DNA of 64,000 nt from Chlorella sorokiniana. Its lineage: Eukaryota; Chlorophyta; Trebouxiophyceae; Chlorellales; Chlorellaceae. This document shows, piece after piece, positions 22,334-35,132 of the stretch; the stretch's first letter is position 1, and each line of letters opens with the position of its first letter. Made by a program: the position numbers and the translations under genes. The DNA lies in assembly GCA_025917655.1 (NCBI GenBank), contig CP084611.1, positions 2,790,001-2,854,000 of the forward strand, given 5' to 3'. The notes beneath the pieces are model-generated. The model did no database searches, was not told the DNA's origin, and worked only from the letters and a program-made list of their open reading frames with translations.

Positions 22334-25300
22334 TCAGATTTCCTCCTCCTCGTTGTCGTCTGGCACTCGCAGCTTCTCAATGGCCGACTTTATGAGGTTG
22401 GTGTCGGAGGAGGGCGGCTGCAGGTCCAGGGCGGCGTCGAAGCAGGCCATCGCCTCGTCCAGCATGCCCAGCTTCTTGCAGATCTTGCCCATGTGGAACA
22501 GCACGCTGGCCTCCCGCGGAGCTATGTCCTGGGCAGGGAGGGGCAAGGCGGGCAGGGCACCCATGCAGGGAGGTTGGTGTGGCGGACACAGCTGAGCCTG
22601 AGATGGCAGCAGGGGCGGGCACACCACCTCCACCCCAAGATGCCAGCGCCCGCCGCCCGCCCCCATCCCGCAAACCCCAACACCTTGAGCGCGTGCAGCT
22701 CGGCCAGCGCGTCGCGGCAGCGGTCCTCCGCCATCAGCACCGCCGCGCGTTCAAACTTGGCCAGCGGGTTGCGCGGATCGGCGGCGATGGCCTGCACATG
22801 GGGAAGGCCAGGGGGGCATGGGGGCAGGGAGGGAGGTGCAGGGCAGGTGGTGGGGAGGTGCTGGCAACCGCCGGGCCAGCAGGCCCGGCATTGGCAGGCG
22901 GGCGCCATGCGGCGGCTGCGAGGACCAGGTGGGGCTGTGGCTGCGCGCCCTGCCCACCTGCCCCAGCATGTCGAGCGCCTCTGCGCCGCGCTTCAGCCTG
23001 TGCAGCGCCATGCCCAGGTAGCAGCGCAGCACCGAGGAGCGGTCGTTGATGGCGAGGGCGCGGCGGAAGTGGTACTCGGCCATGCCGTACTTCTCCTGGC
23101 GGTAGTAAATGTGGCCCATGCCAAACCTGGACGGCGGGCAGAGGAAAGGTGTGGGAGGGGGCGTGGCGTGAAGGCAGCCATGCTCGCCGCCCCATGCACG
23201 CAGAGTGCGCCCGGGCACGCCCCTCTCCCCCTGCACCCACCACGCGTTGTAGTGGCGGGGTCTATGCGTATGGCGTTGCGGTAGCAGGTGATGCCCTTCT
23301 CAAAGTCCTCGTTGGCAAAGTACTCGTGCCCCGCCAGCGTGTAGGCGTAGGGCAGGGTGGGGTCCAGCTGCAGCGCGCGCTGGAAGTAGCGCAGCGCCGT
23401 CTCGTGCTCCTGCCGGGTTGGGGTTGGGGTGGGGGTGGGGGTGCACAGCACTTGCACAGGGCATACGCGGGCAGGCATGCAGGCGGGTGGCGGGTGGGGG
23501 CAGGGATGGGGTGCGGACAATGGGCTGTGCTGCTGGGGCTGCTCCCGGTCACTGCCCTGTCGCAGCGCTCGATTTGCCTTGCACGCCTGGCACCCCTCTG
23601 GCGTCCCGCCCCGTCCCCCAGCCTCACCTTCTGCAGCGAGAAGCAGTTGCCCATGACGCACCAGGCGAAGGGGGAGTGGCGGTCCAGGGAGCAGGCGGCC
23701 TGTGCCAGCTGCGCCAGCTCCACCTCGCGCTTGCAGTGCCACAGCACCGTGCTGTACACCTCCAGCCCCTTGAGGCGGTACGGGTCCACCTGGCGGGAAC
23801 CAGGAGCGGGGGGGGGGGGGGGCCAGTGGGCCACCGGCATGCAGTGCCTGGGTGCCGCGCCGCAGCAGCGCAGGGCCGGCATGGCTGGCCACGGCTGTGC
23901 ATGGGGGCAGGGCCCGCGGCGCGCCCTGCCTGGCGCGCCCAGGAGAAGGCCTTGGCGGCCTCGGGGTAGTCGACCATCTCGAAGAAGGCGCGGCCCACGC
24001 AGCACAGCACCCAGCCCGACTGGTAGTGGTGGGGGGCAGGCGGGAGAAGGCGTCCACCGCCTCCTGGCACCTGCGATGGGGTTGCGGTTGGTTGGGAGGG
24101 GGGCGCAGGAGGGGCCCAAAGGCAGCGTCGCCGCGTGTGCCGGGCGGCTCCGGCTGCGGCAGCGCAGCAGCACGCGGAGCACATGGGCGGCAGCCCCCGC
24201 CCCCCCGCCGCCTGCCTCACTTGTATACGCACAGCAGGCGGTAGCCCTCGCCCAGCGCAGCCAGCAGCGGCAGCGCCTGCGCCTGGCCCTGCGCGCTGCT
24301 CCGCCCGCGCGGCATGCCTGGCGCCGCCGCCGCCTCCGCCAGGCTGGCCTGCGCCTGCGCTGCTGCGCCGCCACCCGCCCACCGCAGCTCCTTGAGCACG
24401 CTGGCTGGGTCTGCAAACAGCTTGTTGGACACCTTGCGCAGCTTGCCCTCGTCCATGAACTTGCGTGGCAGGGCGGTGGCGGCGGCGCTGGGCAGCGCCA
24501 GCCCCCTCGCGCTGACTGGCAAGCCTGGCGTGGCGGTGGGTGGCCAGGCGGGGCGGCCCGCTGCGCCAGCGGCGCCCTTGGGTGCCGGCGGGGGCGCCGT
24601 GCCGCGGCCGCCGGGGGGGGGGTGACAAAGGAGGCGGGGAGGGCGTGCCGTCGCTGTCTGCTACGCCGCCCTGCACCGACAGCACAGGAGGGAGGGCAGG
24701 AGCGCGCTTGAGCAGCGCTGCAAACGCAGGCCGGCGAAGCCTGGGCAGGTGCCGGTGTTGCGCCGCCACCACGCAGCTGGGCAGTTGAGGCGGCGCAGGG
24801 TCGCACCCGGGCCGCCGAGCCGCCCGCGGTGCTGGGCGCCGCCGCTCCCCGCTGCCGCCTGCTGTCCACCCAGCTGAACATGCCGCCCAGGCCGCCCGCC
24901 TTGGTGGCCGCCGTGGAGGCGGGCCCAGCGCCCGCGGGGAGCCCTGCTGCTGGTGCTGGTGCTGCGAGGGCGTGGCCACTTGCGGGAACATGGAGGGGCT
25001 GGCGGCGGCGCCGCGCGGCGGGCTGCTGCTGGCGGCGGCGCCCAACGCGGCGCTGCCGGGCGCATAGGCCGTCACGGGGTGCAAGGTGCCCGGGCCGCCG
25101 CTGCTGTCGACCGGGGCAGAGGCGGTCGCGGTGCTGCCGTCCGCGGCTGCCGCGCCGCCGCCGCCGCCGTGGCCAGGTACTGCTGTGCCTCCTGGTCTGC
25201 TCCCAGCGCGCACAGCTCCTCGTAGGCGCACCACAGCATGGGGTCCAGCTGCAGCGCGGTGGAGTAGTAGGCGATGGCGGCGGAGTGGCGGTTGGACAGC

Positions 25301-25803
25301 TGGTGGATGCGGCCCAGCAGGTAGAAGCCGGCGCCGCCGTTGGGCACGCGCGACGCGTCGTTGTCGGGCAGCAGCGCCGTCTCCGCCTCCGTCAGCTTGC
25401 CCAGCTGCATGGCGCACAGGGCGTAGAGGTAGCGCGACTGCTCGCCGCCCAGGCCCTTGAGCAGGTGGTACGCACGGTACGACTGGTTGGAGCGGTGGTA
25501 GCAGCTGGCCAGCAGGAAGAGGTTGGCCTGCGACAGGGCGCCAGGGGCCAGCGCAGCGGGGCAATCAGTGAGAGCCCCGGGAGATGCAAACGCAGCTGGA
25601 CGCCCACCCCATGGCAGCAGCTGGCGGCAGCCGGGACGCCCTGCAAAGGTCAGGCTGTTGGGCCCCACCTCCGACGGGAACTGCGCCACCAGCCTTTCGC
25701 ACAGGAAGGAGGCATTGTCAAAAAGGTAGAGGCCCAGGCTTTGCTGCACACAGGCAACCAAGTGCTCCTCCAGCGCGCCGGTTGCAGGGGTCGGCGACCC
25801 CAT
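22334..25803 (-). CDS. CDC27: Anaphase-promoting complex subunit 3 (CDC27/APC3)
   Basis: TPR scaffold of the APC/C ubiquitin ligase; in homologs it binds the IR tails of coactivators and APC10. ATG at 25801-25803 opens the N-terminal dimerisation TPRs: ACVQQSLGLYLFDNASFLCE, RLVAQFPSE, then NLFLLASCYHRSNQSYRAYH and LLGRIHQLSNRHSAAIAYYS. A disordered Pro/Ala/Ser-rich region of more than 200 residues follows (about 24300-25200). The C-terminal TPR superhelix includes YSTVLWHCKREVELAQLAQA, FAWCVMGNCFSLQK, ALQLDPTLPYAYTLAGHEYF and FGMGHIYYRQEKYGMAEYHF. The protein ends KLRVPDDNEEEEI with TGA at 22334-22336. Introns are numerous and G-rich; one near 23807-23822 has a very long G run. Confidence 0.92.
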
Positions 25804-26457
25804 GACCTCCTATTCGATGCAAGCAATATTCCGATATCGCCGAGCAGGGTGATAAGTGAGAAGAAGAGTCGGAAGAAGCGATCAAGGCGAACCAGGTTCG
25901 TTGCTGGCTGTGTCTGCATGGGTCTGCTGCAAGTCGTGCCTGCAAATTGTTTTTCAAAAGGCGAGGTGCGTCGTCTGAGCCTGTACCGGGCGCCCTGTAC
26001 CTGCCTCATCGCCTTTCGATCGCATTCATCCTTGTTTGGCGTGGTAATCGACGACTGTCAACGCAAACTGTATACACGCAAACTGATGCCGCGCCTGTAA
26101 GCGAAGCTTGTTGGTGTTTAGCAAAAGCTGCAAGGCGAAGCGCTGCTAATGCTTGATGGAGCGCTGGTAGGTTTATGAAACGCTAAGCCAGCATTGTTGG
26201 CGTTGGCCTTGTGTACAGCATCCACGGCAAGCTGGCAGCGGTCAGCTGTTGACAGTTGACGTTTTCACAAGTTGACCACAGCATCCTGGAAATACTTCAC
26301 CATGCGTGACGTAATTATGCAAGGGCTTATATGTTGTTGTACTCGTGATTGTCGGGGGCACGGCAGTAGGGCGCCTAACAAATTGCATGATTGACGTCTG
26401 AGCCCGCCACTGATCTAAGTCGTCAAGTAGTCTCATCCTTGCATGACGGCTGCGCTG
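25804..26457. other. Spacer upstream of CDC27
   Basis: Promoter region of CDC27 and 3' flank of the DCN1-like gene, both on the minus strand. Markedly AT-richer than the genes. No gene recognised. Confidence 0.6.
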
Positions 26458-27820
26458 CTAGCTGGCGTTTATGGTGTCTGCCTGCTGCTGCTGCTGCTGC
26501 CCTTTCTCCCGCATCACTTCCACAAACTCGTCAAGCAAGTAGGGCCACGCAGCGGAGTCGTCGTAGTTGCTGAAATCGGTGGCAGTGGTCTGCTGGGGGC
26601 GAGGGGCAGTGTTCAGAGCCTCTGGCAAGAGTGGATTGAGGCGGGGGTACCGCTTGTGCGCAGACGTTTGGAAAAGCAAGCGGCCAGCGCAAGCACGGGC
26701 AGCTGGCATGGGCATCCGCCACGCACCAGCATGAAGTCGAGCAGCTGGTTCCACGTGTCCCTGCTGATGGCGCGCTTGTGGTGCGTGCGCAGGAACTCCT
26801 TCCAGGCCTCGGCGTGCGGCCAGCGCGTGACAGGCAGCAGCAGGTCCCACATGGCCAGCGCCACGTCCAAGTGCACAATCTTCTGCCCCTTCTCCCTGCA
26901 CACGCGGGCTTGCCAGCCAGTCAGCAACAACAAGGGCATGCGGGCACAGTAGTGGGCCAAAAACGCATGGGCAGCGGGCCGCCAGCCTAACGTGCTGCCA
27001 TCCCGCAACACACCGCGAGAAGAGGTAGGCGAACTGGTAGATCTGCCTGAACTTCTGAGGGTCCTGCAGCTCGGTTCGCAGCGAGGGCAGCTTGGCGCGC
27101 AGCTTGTCTAAGGAGTCGCAGCCCAGTGCCGCCATGCCATCCTCAAACTCCTTGCGGCTGTACTCGCACATGGCCTGCGCGTTGAAGTGCCAGCTGCACG
27201 GGGGTGGGGTGCAAAGGGCGAGGCGGGCGGGGGTTGGGCCCATGTGGGGCGGAGCAGCACACCCCAGCGTGCTGTGTGGCTGCACAAGGTGCCCCGTGTG
27301 CTGCAGGCAGCATTGGGCATGGCTGATGAGCAGGCTTGTCATGGGCACCCGCGAGCCCGCCACCCCCACCTCAGCACCAGCACGACAATGTCGTCGGGCT
27401 CCACCCCCAGGTCGCTGCAGAGCTGGGAGATGCCGTCCACTCCTATGAGGTCGGGGTCGTCGGCATCGCGGTACTGCAGGAACACGCGGTGGATGGCGTC
27501 CCTGCAGGAGGGGGTGTTGCCAGGGCAGCGTGTTTGGACAAACATGTGACAGCCATGGGCATGCCTTCCAGAGGGATGGGGAACCCTGGCCAGGCAAGCG
27601 CTGCCCGGCTCCCCAAGGTGAGCAGCCCATGACGAAAGCCGGCAGTGCACCTGTCCAGGCGTGAGGCCGAGGCCCGCCCCGCCTGTGCACTGGAGTAGTA
27701 GATCTCTATGGCCGACTCCACGCCCCATCCCGCAGCCTCCAGGCACCGTGTGGCCAGGCTGCTGTCGGCGCCCGTGATGCCCACAAACTGGCTGAGACGG
27801 TCGCGCTGCTGCCGATTCAT
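26458..27820 (-). CDS. DCN1: DCN1-like cullin neddylation E3 (DCUN1 domain)
   Basis: Scaffold-type co-E3 that promotes NEDD8 transfer from UBC12 to cullins. The N-terminus (ATG 27818-27820) is a UBA-like domain (RDRLSQFVGITGADSSLATR, then AGWGVESAIEIYYSS). Then comes the potentiating-neddylation domain: VFLQYRDADDPDLIGVDGIS, GISQLCSDLGVEPDDIVVLV, WHFNAQAMCEYSRKEFEDGM, PQKFRQIYQFAYLFSR, IVHLDVALAMWDLLLPVTRW and TWNQLLDFMLV. The last exon has DFSNYDDSAAWPYLLDEFVE and a short Gln-rich tail ending in TAG at 26458-26460. The conserved domain surface is complete. Confidence 0.94.
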
Positions 27821-27961
27821 GCTGGCAATCTGTGCTATACCTGAACAATGGATGGCACACAGAAGAGCATTGAAAGCATGAACTGCCAGGGATGCAGGTG
27901 GCTGGTCGAGAACACCACAAGAGAGCCTTGCAGCTTGGTGTGCATCTTGGTGTGCAGCGCC

Positions 27962-28364
27962 TCAGTGTGAACTATGCACGCCCTCTGTAGCCACGCATGC
28001 AACAGCAGGATCACCCACGTTGAAGCCCTCCGCCCGCAGGCACGCCTTGTGCGCCTCGATCAGCTCCTGGCAATGCGCCGCCTCAGGGCCGTGCGTCAAG
28101 GTGCACTCGTCGCGCTCCTTCTGCAGCGAGAATTGGCAGTAACGGTGGACATGGGTCTGAGATGATCACAGGGGTGTACCAGCAAGGGGCAGGGTGCCGC
28201 AGACCGTCGCTGACCAACCATGCCCCGCCCGCCACAGAAGCTTGCCAGGCTAAATGCGGCTTCAATGCTTGCCTTTGTCTCGGGACACGCACAGCAGATC
28301 TTCTTTTCTTGGGCTTCTCAGGCTCAGGGGCTGGCTTGCTGGAGAACCAAGACCAAATGCCCAT
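27962..28364 (-). CDS. COX17: Cytochrome c oxidase copper chaperone COX17
   Basis: Twin CX9C copper chaperone of the mitochondrial intermembrane space that hands Cu(I) to SCO1 and COX11. The second exon starts at 28120 (KERDECTLTHGPEAAHC, then QELIEAHKACLRAEGFNV). The first exon (from ATG 28362-28364, MGIWSWFSSKPAPEPEKPKK) must be read one base shifted at the T run 28304-28307 to give KICCACPETK. With that correction both CX9C motifs (CPETKKERDEC and CQELIEAHKAC) and the copper-binding CC pair are intact. The intron 28121-28272 has a GC donor (AAG|GCAAGC). Homologs stop after the GFxV motif, whereas the frame here stays open to 27962, so a final intron or short extension is possible. Confidence 0.85.
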
Positions 28365-28782
28365 GTTCTTGCAGAGCGTTCGCCTGCGTACCGAGTGACG
28401 ATTGGATAAAAGAGGGCAAGAAGCTGCTGGGTCCAATCAAGCGGACTTGATAATCGCGGAAGACTGCGGTTCAAGGTTTGGCCTCCGTGAATCGCAGAGA
28501 GCAGCAGTGAACCGCGACCTGCCTACCTGCAGCGAGTTATTCGCGCATGTGACACTGGTTCACGTCACTCTGGCCGTGATCGCTCTCAGCATTAGCACAG
28601 AAAAAACGCAGCACGCATCTCAGGCCTCAAGAGCGCTGCCAGAAGCGATCGCTTCCTCTTCACGCCATTGCATCCCGTCGCAGTGTAGTTGCCTGCACCT
28701 TGGCAGGGCAGAGAGCGAGCCAGGGGCTCGAAGAGAAGCTCTGAAGGGGCAGGTGGTCGCGGGAGAAGCGGATGTGACCAAG
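28365..28782. other. Divergent promoter region COX17/U2SURP
   Basis: Start-to-start region between COX17 (-) and the SR140 gene (+). No gene or repeat seen. Confidence 0.6.
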
Positions 28783-31700
28783 ATGTCGTTCAGCTTTCAA
28801 GTGAAGGCGAAAAAGACTCCGTTTCAGGTACCGTCTTGCCTTCAAACTCGATTGAGGAGCCATGTCTCTCTTCTGATTCCGTGAGTGGCTCTGTTAACCT
28901 GTTTACAGAGGCAAAAGGAGCTTGAAGAGCAGAAGAAAAAGGTTGGTGTTGGCTGCCCAGCCCCTGGGCAGGCTCTCTTGGGCCAGCGTCAGGGTCGACG
29001 GCAGTCCGCAGCTGTAGCCGCCTGCTTTCCTGTAGTGCCGACCTCTGTGCTGCTCCGCCGTGCAACGCAGCATCCTGAAACATGCGCAGCATGATATGTT
29101 GGTAGTGCTGGACATTTCTATATGCAGCTTGCCTGGCCACCTGCATGCAGCCGCCTGCGCTTGCGTGCTGCATGGGGTGAAGCCGTGGTCCGCCTGCTTT
29201 CCCTGCCGCAGCGGGATGACGAGGAGGCGGCCAAGGTGTACGAGGAGTTTGTGAAGGAGTTTGCTGGGGATGACGCCGAGGCTGGGGGCCCCAGCAGCCA
29301 GGCGCCCGGCGGCTCGCGGCCCTTTGTGAGCGGCGGCGTCGTGCGGCCGGGGCAGGGCCCGGCAGCCGCCAGCCCAGCCAGCAATGGCTCTGAGCCGGCC
29401 GGGCGCAAGCCTGGAGGGCGCTACGTGCCCTCCTTCATGCCGCCAGGCATGGCTGCGGCCATGGACAAGAAGGAGGGGGCGATGGTGCCAAGAAAGAGGA
29501 GGAGCCCGTGTTCCAGCTGCCCGGCAGCAGCGCCAAGGGCAAGCCGCGGGCAATAGACGCGCTGCTGGCCAACCTGAAGAGGTGGGGTGTGCTGCGCTGA
29601 CACCTGGCAAGCCGGTGCATGCGGCCACGTGCCAGCCCTGGTGCCCTTCAATGTGCAGCACCCTAGCCTGGCATCGGCTTCGCCCGGGCATCGCCTGCTG
29701 CGGCTCACACGGCGCAAGCGGCCGCCCCGCTGACCCCTGTGCGCCCGCAGGGAACAGGAGGAGCGTGAGGCGCGCAAGGAGGCCGGCCTGCCGCTGCCAG
29801 ATGAGGGCATGGGTGCGCGCGGCGGCGGCTCCTTTGACAGCGGCGACCCCCACACCACCAACCTCTTCATCGGCAACCTGGCACCAGACGTGGATGAGCA
29901 GGTGCGTGCCGCCCCGCGCTGCTCCCTGCAGCCTGCCTGGCCGGCTGGGCTGGCCGGTGTGTGTGGTGGGGGGGGTGACAGGGAAGTTGCGGCAGCATGC
30001 AAGCGGCACCGCGGGCGCTGCTGCCAGCCTCGAGCCCCCACCCCTACAAGCGGCAGCTGCCTGTGCTCCGCTCTTTTGGCTGCTCCCCGCCGGGCAGCAG
30101 GTTGCGTTGGCTCGCGACGCAGATGCGGCCCCGCCACCTCCCCCACATGCCCTGCCTGCCTCCCCAACAGGTGCTGATGCGCGAGTTTGGGCGTTTTGGC
30201 CCCATCGGCAGTGTCAAGGTCATGTGGCCGCGCGACGAGGAGCAGCGGCGGCGCGGCCGCAACAACGGCTTTGTGTCCTTCATGGTGCGTGGCTGTGTGG
30301 CGGAGCGGGGTGTGCAAGACGGCAGGGTCTGGCCGCATCCGCTCCCAGCAACAACGCGGCTGCCCGCCCGCTGCTTCCTGCCCCCATCATGCGCCCCTCC
30401 CCCACCCCTCGCCCCACGCAACACACACCACCGCCGCCGCCTCCCGCAGAAGCGCGACGACGCTGAGCGCGCGCTGGAGGCGCTGGACGGCGTGGAGCTC
30501 CACGACATGGCGCTCACCATCGGCTGGGGCAAGTCGGTGCCACTGCCCGCGGTGCCCTGCTGGCCGCCGCCGGGGGCCTGGCCGCGGCGCGTGAAGGCGG
30601 CGCCGCCGTGCGCCGCCGCCGGTGCCCGCCAGCGGGCGGCGCGCCCTCCCTGCGGCCGTTTTGGCGGCGGGCGCACGGGTGCGCGCAAGGAGGAGGTGCT
30701 GGGGGTGGGGCCCGACATTGACGTGGCCATACCGGGCGACGCGCGGCAGCGCTTCATCATCGACGCAACCGCCTTTTACGTCATGCGCGACGGCTGCGAG
30801 TTTGAGCAGGTGTGCGGGGGGGGGAGGGGGGGGGGGTATGGGCAGGGAAGAGGGGATGGCGCGCACAGCCACAGCACACCAGGTGGGACAGCAGGTGGGA
30901 GGCTTGGCGCCAGCGCTCACAGGGCCTGGCCTGCCGTAGGAGGTGCACGTCAGCAGCAACAGCGGCGGCTCACGCCTGCCAGCGTTGTGGCCCCCCGGGC
31001 GCGCCTGCAGCTGGTGATGGAGCGCGAGGGCGGCAACCCCGAGTTTGGCTTCCTGTTTGACATCCGCTGCCCCGAGCACCTGTACTACCGCTGGCGCCTC
31101 TTCTCCCTGGCCTCGGGCGACACGCTGCGCAGGTGGGCGCCGCCGCCTGACAGCCCCGCCCCAGCAGCCAGCAGCCAGCAGCGCAGGCGGCACCCGAGCG
31201 CGGTGCTGGCCTTGACCACGTCCCCGCCCTCCCACCCCCGCCTCGCCCCACAGCTGGCGCGTGGACATGTTCCAGATGGTGGAGGGCAGCAACCGCTGGA
31301 TCCCGCCCCCATGACTGTCGGCGCGGTGGCGGCGCACAAGCAGAAGCGCACGGCGGCGCAGCGCGGGGCGGCGGCGCGCGAGGACGAGCCGCTGTCCGAC
31401 CTGCAGCGCGACCGCTTTGAGGCCATGCTGCGCGGGCTGAGCGTGGAGCGGGCCGACATCCGCGCCGCCATGGCCTTCGCGCTGGACAACGCGGAGAGCG
31501 GTGTGTGCGCGCGCGTGCCTGTCTGTGTTCAGGGGCGGGTGGCAGGGCCCGCTGGAGGGATTGCCCGTGGGGGTGCAGCCCCGCAGCAGCAGTGGCGGCC
31601 TGCGACGCCCCTGTCTGCCTTGCGGCGGCGCATGCCCGCGCCGCTCGTGCACCCGATTGCCATGGAGGCCCCCGGGGCCCCTCACCGCCACCCTGAACCC

Positions 31701-33452
31701 CCGTGCCCCACCACAGCCTCGGAGGTGGTGGAGGTGCTGAGCGACTCGCTGACGCTGAGCGAGACGCCCATCCCGCTCAAGGTGGCCCGCCTCTTCCTGC
31801 TGTCGGACATCCTGCACAACACCAGCTCCGGGTGCGCAACGCGTCGCGCTACCGCAGGTGAGGCGCTGGAGGGGGGGAAAGGGGCGGGGGCTGGTTTCCA
31901 ATGCCTCGCCCCCGCATCGCTGCCGAGCGCATGGCAGCGCCGCCATGCTGGGCATGCTGTGCTGTCGTGAGCGGCCGCTGGCCGACGCGGTGAACTCTGC
32001 TTCCTTGCCCGGCTGGCTGGTTGCTCCACCCATGACAAGGTGCGCCGTGCACGTCGCTGCCTGCAGCCGGCTGGAGGAGGCGCTGCCCGACATCTTCGAG
32101 AGCCTGAGCGAGGCGTACCGCGGGGCGGACGGCCGCATGGCCCAGGAGCTGCTGCGTCGCCACGTGCTCAAGCTGCTGCGCATCTGGCGCGGCTGGTTCA
32201 TCTTCTCCGATGACTTTGTCAACGGGCTGCAGGTGGCGGCGTGCAGCGGGGGTGCCGGCGGCGCGCTGGGCGGCAGCGACGTGCAGGCGGCTGCATGCCC
32301 AGCTCCTGCGCACGGCCGGCCATGCCCTGCTGCCATGCTCTCGACGTGCCCCTTCCCCTTCCCCCTCTTTCGCAGGCCACCTTCTTGCGCAGCGGCAGCA
32401 GCGAGCAGCCCCCGGCAGCCCCGGCCTTGAGGCTGAGCTGGGTGGGCTGGGCGACGAGGAGCTGGAGCTGCGCTGCCGCCGCTCAGGGCTCAGCAGGCGG
32501 GGCGGCCGCCCCGCGCAGCTCTCCCGCCTGCTGGCCCTGCACGCCCACCTGCACGGGGCCAGCCGGCCGGCGGGGCCCGCCACAGAGGCGCCACCCCGCG
32601 TAACCGCCAACCCCACCTCCGCGTGGGGGAGGTGGCGGATGGGGAGGCGCGGCGGCGCAGCAGCCGCGCTCCAAATGGGAGCAGGAGGAGCAGGGAGAGG
32701 GCGGCGGCGGCGACGCAGCCGCCCCGCGCTCCAAGTGGGACGCCCCCGCCGACCAGCAGGCCCAGCAGGCGCAGCAGCCGCCCGCGGCGGCTGAGCAGGA
32801 CGGTGACGCAGCCACGCGTGCGCCTGGGGCTGGTGGCCGCTGGCATGGCGGCGGCGGCATGGCGGCGGCGGCAGCGGCGGCTGCGGCCTCCGACAGCGAC
32901 GAGGACCTGGCCGACACGGTGGCAGCCGCCAAGCGGCAGGCAGCCGCCGCCGCTGCCGCCGCGGCGCCCGCGCGCCGCCGTGGCTTTCGCGCCCTCACTT
33001 GGCGGCCCGCAGCCTGGCGGCGGAGCGTCGGCAGCGCCTGCGCCAGGTGGAGCTGGTGCTGGCGCAGTTCAAGGAGCGGCTGGAGGACAAGGGGCTGGCG
33101 CGGGGTGAGGTGGAGGCCAAGGTGGCGGAGCAGCGCGCGCAGCTGATGGCGGCGGCAGAGGCGGAGCTGGCAGCGGCGGCCAGGGGCGGCGCACGCGGCA
33201 CAGCAGCACCCGCCTCGGCGGCGCAGCCCCGCCCAGCTCCTCGCACAAGGAGCGGGAGGGCGGCGCAACCCTTCGCGGTCGAGGGAGCGGGAGCGGCGGG
33301 AGCGGGAGCGGGACCGTCGGCGGCGCAGCCGCAGCCGCAGCCGCTCGCGGGAGAGGGAGCGGCGGCGCCGCAGCCGCAGCGGCAGCAGGAGCCGCAGCCC
33401 GCGCCGCTCCCGCCGCAGCCGCTCAAGAAGCCGGGAGCGGCGGCGTCACTGA
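28783..33452 (+). CDS. U2SURP: U2 snRNP-associated SR140/U2SURP protein
   Basis: Splicing factor associated with U2 snRNP. Domain order matches the family. A short N-terminus (MSFSFQVKAKKTPFQ, KQKELEEQKKKRDDEEAAKV) is followed by an RRM with RNP2 NLFIGNLAP and RNP1-like RNNGFVSFM (about 29860-30540). A SURP module has RQRFIIDATAFYVMRDG and NPEFGFLFD, with YYRWRLFSLASGDTLR just after. The CID has FEAMLRGLSVERADIRAAMA, IPLKVARLFLLSDILHN and IWRGWFIFSDDFVNGLQ. A cwf21-type segment is RQVELVLAQFKERLEDKGL. An RS tail ends SRSRERRRH with TGA at 33450-33452. The RS tail is reached only after frame shifts around 33250-33300, again in G-rich runs. The intron near 30815-30835 is almost pure G. Confidence 0.93.
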
Positions 33453-33596
33453 CCCCGCGTGCCCCATCCCTTCAAATCACACTTGGCCTGCATGCTCATG
33501 TTACAGTTGGCTTGCATGTGGCAACCAGGCTGGCCTGCAGCGGCGCTTTTCCTGCTGTGCATGGCAGCACGGCGTGGCTGCACCCGGGCGCCCGCC

Positions 33597-35132
33597 TCAG
33601 AAGGGCTCCACCCGCCGCTCCCGGATGAACTTGCCCGACAGCGCCTCCGCCTCCGCCTGGGGCAGGCCTGCCAGCCAGGCGGGCGTGTCCGCGCCCTGGG
33701 AGGGGGTCAGGCTGCCGCGGTGGCTCGACATGTCGGTGGCCACGTAGCTGCGGGGCGGGGCGGGGGCAAGGGTGGTGCGCTGGAAGGGTGCGGGGGACTG
33801 TTCGCATGGCGAGCAGGGCACAAGGTGGCGTGGCGCCATCCACGCCACCGGCGCAGCCTGCACCCCCGCCCTGCCCCGCCGCACGCCTCACCCGGGGCAG
33901 ACCGCAAACACGGCGATGTGACGTGGCGCCAACTGCTGCGCCAGCACGCGGCTCCACTGGTTCTCGCACAGCTTGCTGATGCCGTACATGGAGGAGGGCC
34001 AGCCCTCCTGGCTGTGCCTGCCAGGCAAGGGGAGGGGGCTTCTCGTTTGCTCAGCGCTGCCCCGGACATTGGCCAGAACAGGGGCCTGCTGGTGGGCGGG
34101 CTCACAGCCTTGCTCCCCGCCCAGCCCGGCCACCCAGCCCGCTCCCCACCTGCCCCTGCGAATCGCCCCCACAAAGGCATCGGCCAGCTGCTCCAGCTCG
34201 GCCTTGCTGCCCGCCGCCTCAAAGCGGGCGCGCAGCGCGGGGTCCTTGATGATGGACAGCTTGCCGGAGGCTGCACATGGTTGCGTGGTGGGACAGGGCA
34301 TTCAATCGCAACCTCCACTGCCCAGGCGGCAGAGCTGTTGGCGCCAACAGTCAGACGGTGCTTCCATGCTCACGCAGCCAAAGCCTGAGCTGGGTGCCAA
34401 GCATGCAGTCGCCACACTCTGCAGCACTCTTGATCCCTGCCCCTTTCCCAAACCACCACGCACTGGATCCAATGTTGATGATGCGGCCGCCTGGGGGAAG
34501 GTGGGGGGGTGAGGGGAATAGGGGGCGCGCGAAAAGACTGACGCAGTGATGGAGGTGTTTGCCATGGGCCACCCAGGTGCAGGGCGGCATGCACTTCGCC
34601 TCCCCTCCCCTGCCTACCATCCGGGATGAATGGTAGCAGCGCCTCGGTGACAGCAGCCGTCCCCCTGAAGTTCACCCCAATCGTCTCTTCCGCCTCGTCC
34701 GCACCAAACGCGTTCCCCTTGTAAGCAAACCCCGCATTGTTGCACAGCACATTGATGCTGTGCAGCTCGCTGCGGGCCCATCCCGCAAAAGCCGCCACCG
34801 AGGCGCCGTCGGTGATGTCCAGCTGGTGAAACAGCACCTCGCTGCCTGCCGCCGCGTCGTTCCTCACAGACTCGAGGGCGGCGCGGCCGCGACCCTCGTC
34901 CCGCGCCGCCAGCACAGTGCGCGTGCCGCTGCGCTGAGCGATCTGCCGCGCAATCTCGATACCGATGCCTATGTCACATCAGTGCATGGTGAGTGTGTGT
35001 TGGGGGCGGCGCCCCGGGCTGGCAGCAGTGCAGTCGGCCAGAGGCAGTGGTGGGCTCTCAAGGCAGGGCTTCATCAAAACTCGAAAATTAACCTTTGTTG
35101 GCTCCAGTCACGATCGCTGTGAGTGGTGGCAT
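33597..35132 (-). CDS. Short-chain dehydrogenase/reductase, carbonyl-reductase-like
   Basis: Classical SDR oxidoreductase. The first exon (ATG 35130-35132, MPPLTAIVTGAN) splices AAAG|GC to give the dinucleotide-binding TGANKGIGIEIARQIAQ. Then TVLAARDEGRGRAALESV, HQLDITDGASVAAF, NVLCNNAGFAY (NNAG), ETIGVNFRGTAAVTEALLPF, GRIINIGSSAWWF (catalytic Ser), MYGISKLCENQWSRVLAQQL (Tyr-xxx-Lys) and VCPGYVATDMSSHRGSLTP. It ends FIRERRVEPF. The R following the glycine motif (AARDEGRG) fits NADPH use, as in the carbonyl-reductase (CBR1/SDR21C) group; the substrate is unknown. Complete catalytic tetrad. Confidence 0.9.
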
